This document shows positions 21,195-24,413 of a stretch of 24,413 nt of DNA, piece by piece. The first letter of the stretch is position 1; every line of letters begins with the position of its first letter. A program made the translations under genes and the position numbers. The stretch lies in NCBI GenBank assembly GCA_002315615.1, contig DCHK01000071.1:1-24413 (forward strand), in the 5' to 3' direction. The notes under the pieces are model-generated. The model did not search any database. It saw nothing but the letters and a program-made list of their open reading frames with translations, and was not told the origin of the DNA. Source of the DNA: Bacteroidales bacterium UBA1754. GTDB taxonomy: Bacteria; Bacteroidota; Bacteroidia; Bacteroidales; Paludibacteraceae.

Positions 21195-23422
21195 TGAGCG
21201 AAAAAAGAGATAGCATATCAATAAAATTCGTTGCCCTTTTTGTATTATTTGTCGTAGTGGCACTTGTATTTGTAGTCAGGGTTTTTCACCTTTCTTCTCA
21301 ACACGAATATTATGAAGAATTACGAAGAAGGCAAAGTTTGGACAGTATAACCGTACTTGCCAATCGTGGAAATATATATGCTTGCAATGGCGAACTGCTT
21401 GCAACTTCAATTCCTTATTATCGTTTGCACCTTGATTTTTGTATGTTCGAAAGACCTTCTGACAAAAAAAACAAAAACTGGACAACGAATAGAGCAAAAT
21501 ACGAAAAGTCTTTTTACGACAATTTAGACTCGCTTGCACTCACACTTTCGCAAGTGATAGGCGATAAAACCAAAGAGCAATACAAGAGCGAACTGAAAAA
21601 AAATTTCGAGAAAAAGAAGAAAAACGGATCGCACAACTCCTACTACCTCGTATCGAGCAAGAAAATTTCGGAATTGCAATTGAACGAAATCTTAAAAACT
21701 CCATTTTTTAGAAGCAACAACTCTGGACTATTGCTCGATGACAAAACAATAGTACGAGCGAAACCTTTTGGCATTTTGGCAGCAAAAACAATAGGCGACA
21801 TCACAACGGTAGATACTACCGACACGAGAGGACGAAAATTCAAACAATTTACTGGATTCTACGGACTTGAATACACTTTTGAAGATGACTTAAAAGGCAC
21901 GAATGGAATTTGCCATAACAGAAGGTACAGAAAGGCAAGAAAAAATGGTGTAGTTTCCGTCAACGATATTGAACCAATAGACGGAATGGACATTGTAACG
22001 ACCATTGACATCAATGCGCAAGATGTGGCAGAAACGGAACTGATGAAAATGCTCGAACATACAAAAGCGGATATGGGGTGTGCCGTAGTGATGGAAGTAG
22101 AAACAGGCGAAATAAAAGCAATTGCAAACCTCTCGCGCAACAAAAGTGACGGCAAATATTACGAATGGGAAAACGTGGCATACACCAAGGCAATCAACCC
22201 TGGTTCTACATTCAAAACTGCCTCTATAATGGTGGCATTGGAAAACGGACTTGTTCAACCAGACGACGTATTCAACACCACAACATCAGGTATATGGCGA
22301 TACCGAAACACAAAAGCGGGCGTTAAAGATAGTCATTACAAAGAAAACGGAAGTGGTTACGGATACGGCAACCTAACGGTGTCGCAAATCATTGCAAAAT
22401 CGTCGAACATCGGCACTGCCAAAATCATCGATAGTTTTTATTATAAAAATCCAAAAGAATTTACCGATGCTATTTACGACCTCGGTTTTTTGACCAAACG
22501 CGATTTTGACATTGCTTCTGATGTAACACCATACATCAAAACCCCTACAGATGAAAACAAAAAGAACGGAACGTGGGACAACACTTCGCTCGCTTGGCTT
22601 TCATTTGGATACAATTCAAAAATACCACCCATCTACACGCTGATGTTCTACAATGCCATTGCCAACGACGGCAAAATGGTAAAACCTTTTCTTGTAAAAA
22701 AAATTATAAAAAACGGACACGTTGAAAAAGAATTTGAAACCGAGACTTTGAATTCTGCCATTTGTTCAAAATCAACACTCAACAAATTACGTCCTATGCT
22801 CGAAGCAGTGGTAAACGACTCTATAGGAACAGGAAACCGCCACGTACGCTCTAAAATAGTGAACATAGCAGGAAAAACTGGCACAGCCCAAATACAAAAC
22901 GGAGGACACCATCTCTCATTTTGTGGCTATTTTCCCGCCGAAAATCCAAAATACACTTGCATTGTGAGCATTATTAACCCAAAACTTGGCAAAGACCAAA
23001 TGGGTGGTGGACCATTTTGCGGACCAGTATTTAAAGCCATTGCCGAAAAATTATATGTAAATTTCACAAGAACAAATACCGACACCATAAAGAATTGTAC
23101 TGAATTGCCTTACGCAAAAGACGGAAACTACAAAAAAATGCACGCAGTTCTTTCCGATTTAGATATCGACACCAATGGCAACAAAGGCGAAACAGGATAT
23201 GTACACACGAAAACCGATAGTACACAAATATACATAGAGCAAAAAAACATCAACGATAAATATGTGCCGAACGTAGTAGGATTGGGCGCACGAGATGCCA
23301 TATACTTGCTTGAGCAACGCGGACTACACGTACAAATAATTGGAAGAGGAAAGGTTACACAACAGTCTATTATGCCAGGAACCAACCTCAACGGACAATA
23401 TATTACACTTACTTTGAAATAA
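21194..23422 (+). CDS. ftsI: Class B penicillin-binding protein (peptidoglycan D,D-transpeptidase FtsI) with C-terminal PASTA domain
   Basis: The 742-residue protein has a short cytoplasmic N-terminus, a membrane anchor at about 11-30, a dimerisation/pedestal region starting with LANRGNIYACNGELLATSIP (55-74), and a transpeptidase domain. The three penicillin-binding motifs are present: S338-TFK with the acylated serine, S403-SN, and K561-TG within KTGTAQ. A single PASTA domain closes the protein (VPNVVGLGARDAIYLLEQRG from 691, ending in ITLTLK). It cross-links septal peptidoglycan with FtsW. The position between ftsL and murE identifies it as FtsI rather than an elongation PBP. Length is slightly above that of proteobacterial FtsI because of the PASTA extension, as is usual in Bacteroidota. 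Confidence 0.95.
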   Translation: MSEKRDSISIKFVALFVLFVVVALVFVVRVFHLSSQHEYYEELRRRQSLDSITVLANRGNIYACNGELLATSIPYYRLHLDFCMFERPSDKKNKNWTTNRAKYEKSFYDNLDSLALTLSQVIGDKTKEQYKSELKKNFEKKKKNGSHNSYYLVSSKKISELQLNEILKTPFFRSNNSGLLLDDKTIVRAKPFGILAAKTIGDITTVDTTDTRGRKFKQFTGFYGLEYTFEDDLKGTNGICHNRRYRKARKNGVVSVNDIEPIDGMDIVTTIDINAQDVAETELMKMLEHTKADMGCAVVMEVETGEIKAIANLSRNKSDGKYYEWENVAYTKAINPGSTFKTASIMVALENGLVQPDDVFNTTTSGIWRYRNTKAGVKDSHYKENGSGYGYGNLTVSQIIAKSSNIGTAKIIDSFYYKNPKEFTDAIYDLGFLTKRDFDIASDVTPYIKTPTDENKKNGTWDNTSLAWLSFGYNSKIPPIYTLMFYNAIANDGKMVKPFLVKKIIKNGHVEKEFETETLNSAICSKSTLNKLRPMLEAVVNDSIGTGNRHVRSKIVNIAGKTGTAQIQNGGHHLSFCGYFPAENPKYTCIVSIINPKLGKDQMGGGPFCGPVFKAIAEKLYVNFTRTNTDTIKNCTELPYAKDGNYKKMHAVLSDLDIDTNGNKGETGYVHTKTDSTQIYIEQKNINDKYVPNVVGLGARDAIYLLEQRGLHVQIIGRGKVTQQSIMPGTNLNGQYITLTLK

Positions 23423-23436
23423 TTTTTAATGATTAT

Positions 23437-24413
23437 ATGAAACTTTCGAAACTAATAAAAGACATTACAACCGAAGAAATTATCGGCAAAAAAGAAATTG
23501 AAATTGAAAATATTCAATTTGATTCGCGCAAAGTAACTGCTGGCAGTTTGTTTGTAGCCACCAGAGGCACACAGACCGACGGACACGACTTTATAAATTG
23601 CGCCGAAGAACAAGGTGCTGTATGTATAGTTTGCGAAGAATTGCCCAAAAACAAGAAAAAAAACATTACATACGTAAAAGTGGCAGATAGCGCACAAGCG
23701 TTAGGCTTCATCGCTTCGGCGTACTATGACTACCCCTCGAGCAAAATGAAACTTGTGGGTGTAACTGGTACAAACGGCAAGACAACTATAGCAAGTTTGC
23801 TATACCAACTTTTCAGTCGATTTGGCAACAAAGTAGGTCTGCTCTCTACAGTTTGCAACTATGTGAACGACCGAAAGGTAGCGGCAACACACACTACGCC
23901 AGACCCACTTGAACTGAACAATCTTCTGCACGAAATGGTGGAAGAAGGTTGCACCTACGCCTTTATGGAAGTAAGTTCGCACGCTGCCGACCAAAAACGC
24001 ATTGCAGGATTACAATTCGACGGCGGTGTTTTTACAAACCTCACCCGCGACCACATCGACTATCATAAAACTTTTGAGAATTATTTGAAAGCGAAAAAAA
24101 GTTTCTTCGACAATCTGCCCGAAACTGCCTTTGCACTGACCAATATTGACGACAAAAATGGTGAAGTGATGTTGCAAAATACTAAGGCAAAGAAATACAC
24201 CTACTCCATTAGAAATTCAGCAGATTTCAAAACAAAAATAATGGACAATACGTTCGATGGAATGTCGCTAGAAATGAACTGCAAAGAAATTGACGTGCCG
24301 TTTATTGGAAAATTCAACGCTTCAAATCTTACGGCTGTATTTGGTGCAGCGGTACTTTTGGGCAAAAAAGAAATGGAAACACTCGTAAACCTAAGTGCAC
24401 TGACACCCGTCAG
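23437..24413 (+). CDS. murE: UDP-N-acetylmuramoyl-tripeptide synthetase MurE (3' end beyond window)
   Basis: The frame starts at the ATG at 23437 and is open to the window end, giving 325 residues of an enzyme usually near 480. MurE adds the third residue (meso-diaminopimelate in Gram-negatives) to UDP-MurNAc-L-Ala-D-Glu, using ATP, in the cytoplasm. Visible motifs are the N-terminal FDSRKVTAGSLFVATRGTQT (28-47), the P-loop GVTGTNGKTT (108-117), TTPDP, MEVSSHA, and FTNLTRDHIDYH with the following KAKKSFF. The residues that distinguish diaminopimelate from lysine lie past the window end. It is 14 bases downstream of ftsI and continues the dcw operon. Confidence 0.95.
   Translation, partial: MKLSKLIKDITTEEIIGKKEIEIENIQFDSRKVTAGSLFVATRGTQTDGHDFINCAEEQGAVCIVCEELPKNKKKNITYVKVADSAQALGFIASAYYDYPSSKMKLVGVTGTNGKTTIASLLYQLFSRFGNKVGLLSTVCNYVNDRKVAATHTTPDPLELNNLLHEMVEEGCTYAFMEVSSHAADQKRIAGLQFDGGVFTNLTRDHIDYHKTFENYLKAKKSFFDNLPETAFALTNIDDKNGEVMLQNTKAKKYTYSIRNSADFKTKIMDNTFDGMSLEMNCKEIDVPFIGKFNASNLTAVFGAAVLLGKKEMETLVNLSALTPV

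Noticed and set aside
1..24413. CRISPR arrays, tRNA or rRNA genes
   Set aside because: No regularly spaced direct repeats and no cloverleaf-like or rRNA-like sequences were seen by eye; the repeats found are short and degenerate.

Overview
The window is AT-rich chromosomal DNA from a member of the Bacteroidota, most likely order Bacteroidales. The evidence is the recurrent TAnnTTTG-type -7 promoter boxes, the lack of Shine-Dalgarno sequences before starts, a secreted protein ending in a type IX secretion-like C-terminal domain, SPII lipoproteins, and a dcw (division and cell wall) cluster in the order rsmH-ftsL-ftsI-murE. I see no tRNA, rRNA or CRISPR array.

Layout. 1-4057 (+): two tandem rhomboid proteases, a membrane-anchored endonuclease/exonuclease/phosphatase-fold enzyme, purE and folK, closely spaced and probably co-transcribed in part. 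4111-5492 (-): a DUF1232 membrane protein, a uracil-DNA-glycosylase-like protein, a 41-residue small protein and a two-helix membrane protein. These are divergent from a WYL-domain regulator (5578-6588, +), and a 7-bp inverted repeat lies in the shared promoter region. 6593-9027 (-): a lipoprotein and a 580-residue secreted protein with a sorting-domain-like C-terminus; the second has a long, apparently structured 5' leader. 9449-11147 (+): a STAS antagonist and a membrane-bound PP2C phosphatase, a partner-switching pair, closed by a bidirectional terminator shared with a convergent lipoprotein (11210-11704, -).

11873-19132 (+) is the centrepiece: one 2,419-residue non-ribosomal peptide synthetase with the order C-A-PCP-C-A-PCP-reductase. 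It has its own promoter and its own terminator. The architecture predicts an N-acylated dipeptide released reductively as an aldehyde (or alcohol), the class that includes protease-inhibiting dipeptide aldehydes from gut bacteria. No MbtH, phosphopantetheinyl transferase, exporter or tailoring gene is next to it.

19133-19944 looks disturbed. It holds terminators in both orientations, what appears to be the first ~16 codons of an IS transposase, and a minus-strand open frame with no ATG. Right after it the dcw cluster starts directly at rsmH; the mraZ gene that usually precedes rsmH is missing here. rsmH, the ftsL-like gene, the class B penicillin-binding protein and murE (cut by the window end) follow with overlaps or short gaps.

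The points most worth following up are the orphan dipeptide-aldehyde-type NRPS, the structured leader at about 9080-9231, the PP2C phosphatase with a histidine-rich extracytoplasmic loop, and the WYL-controlled locus with a glycosylase-like protein and a tiny ORF.
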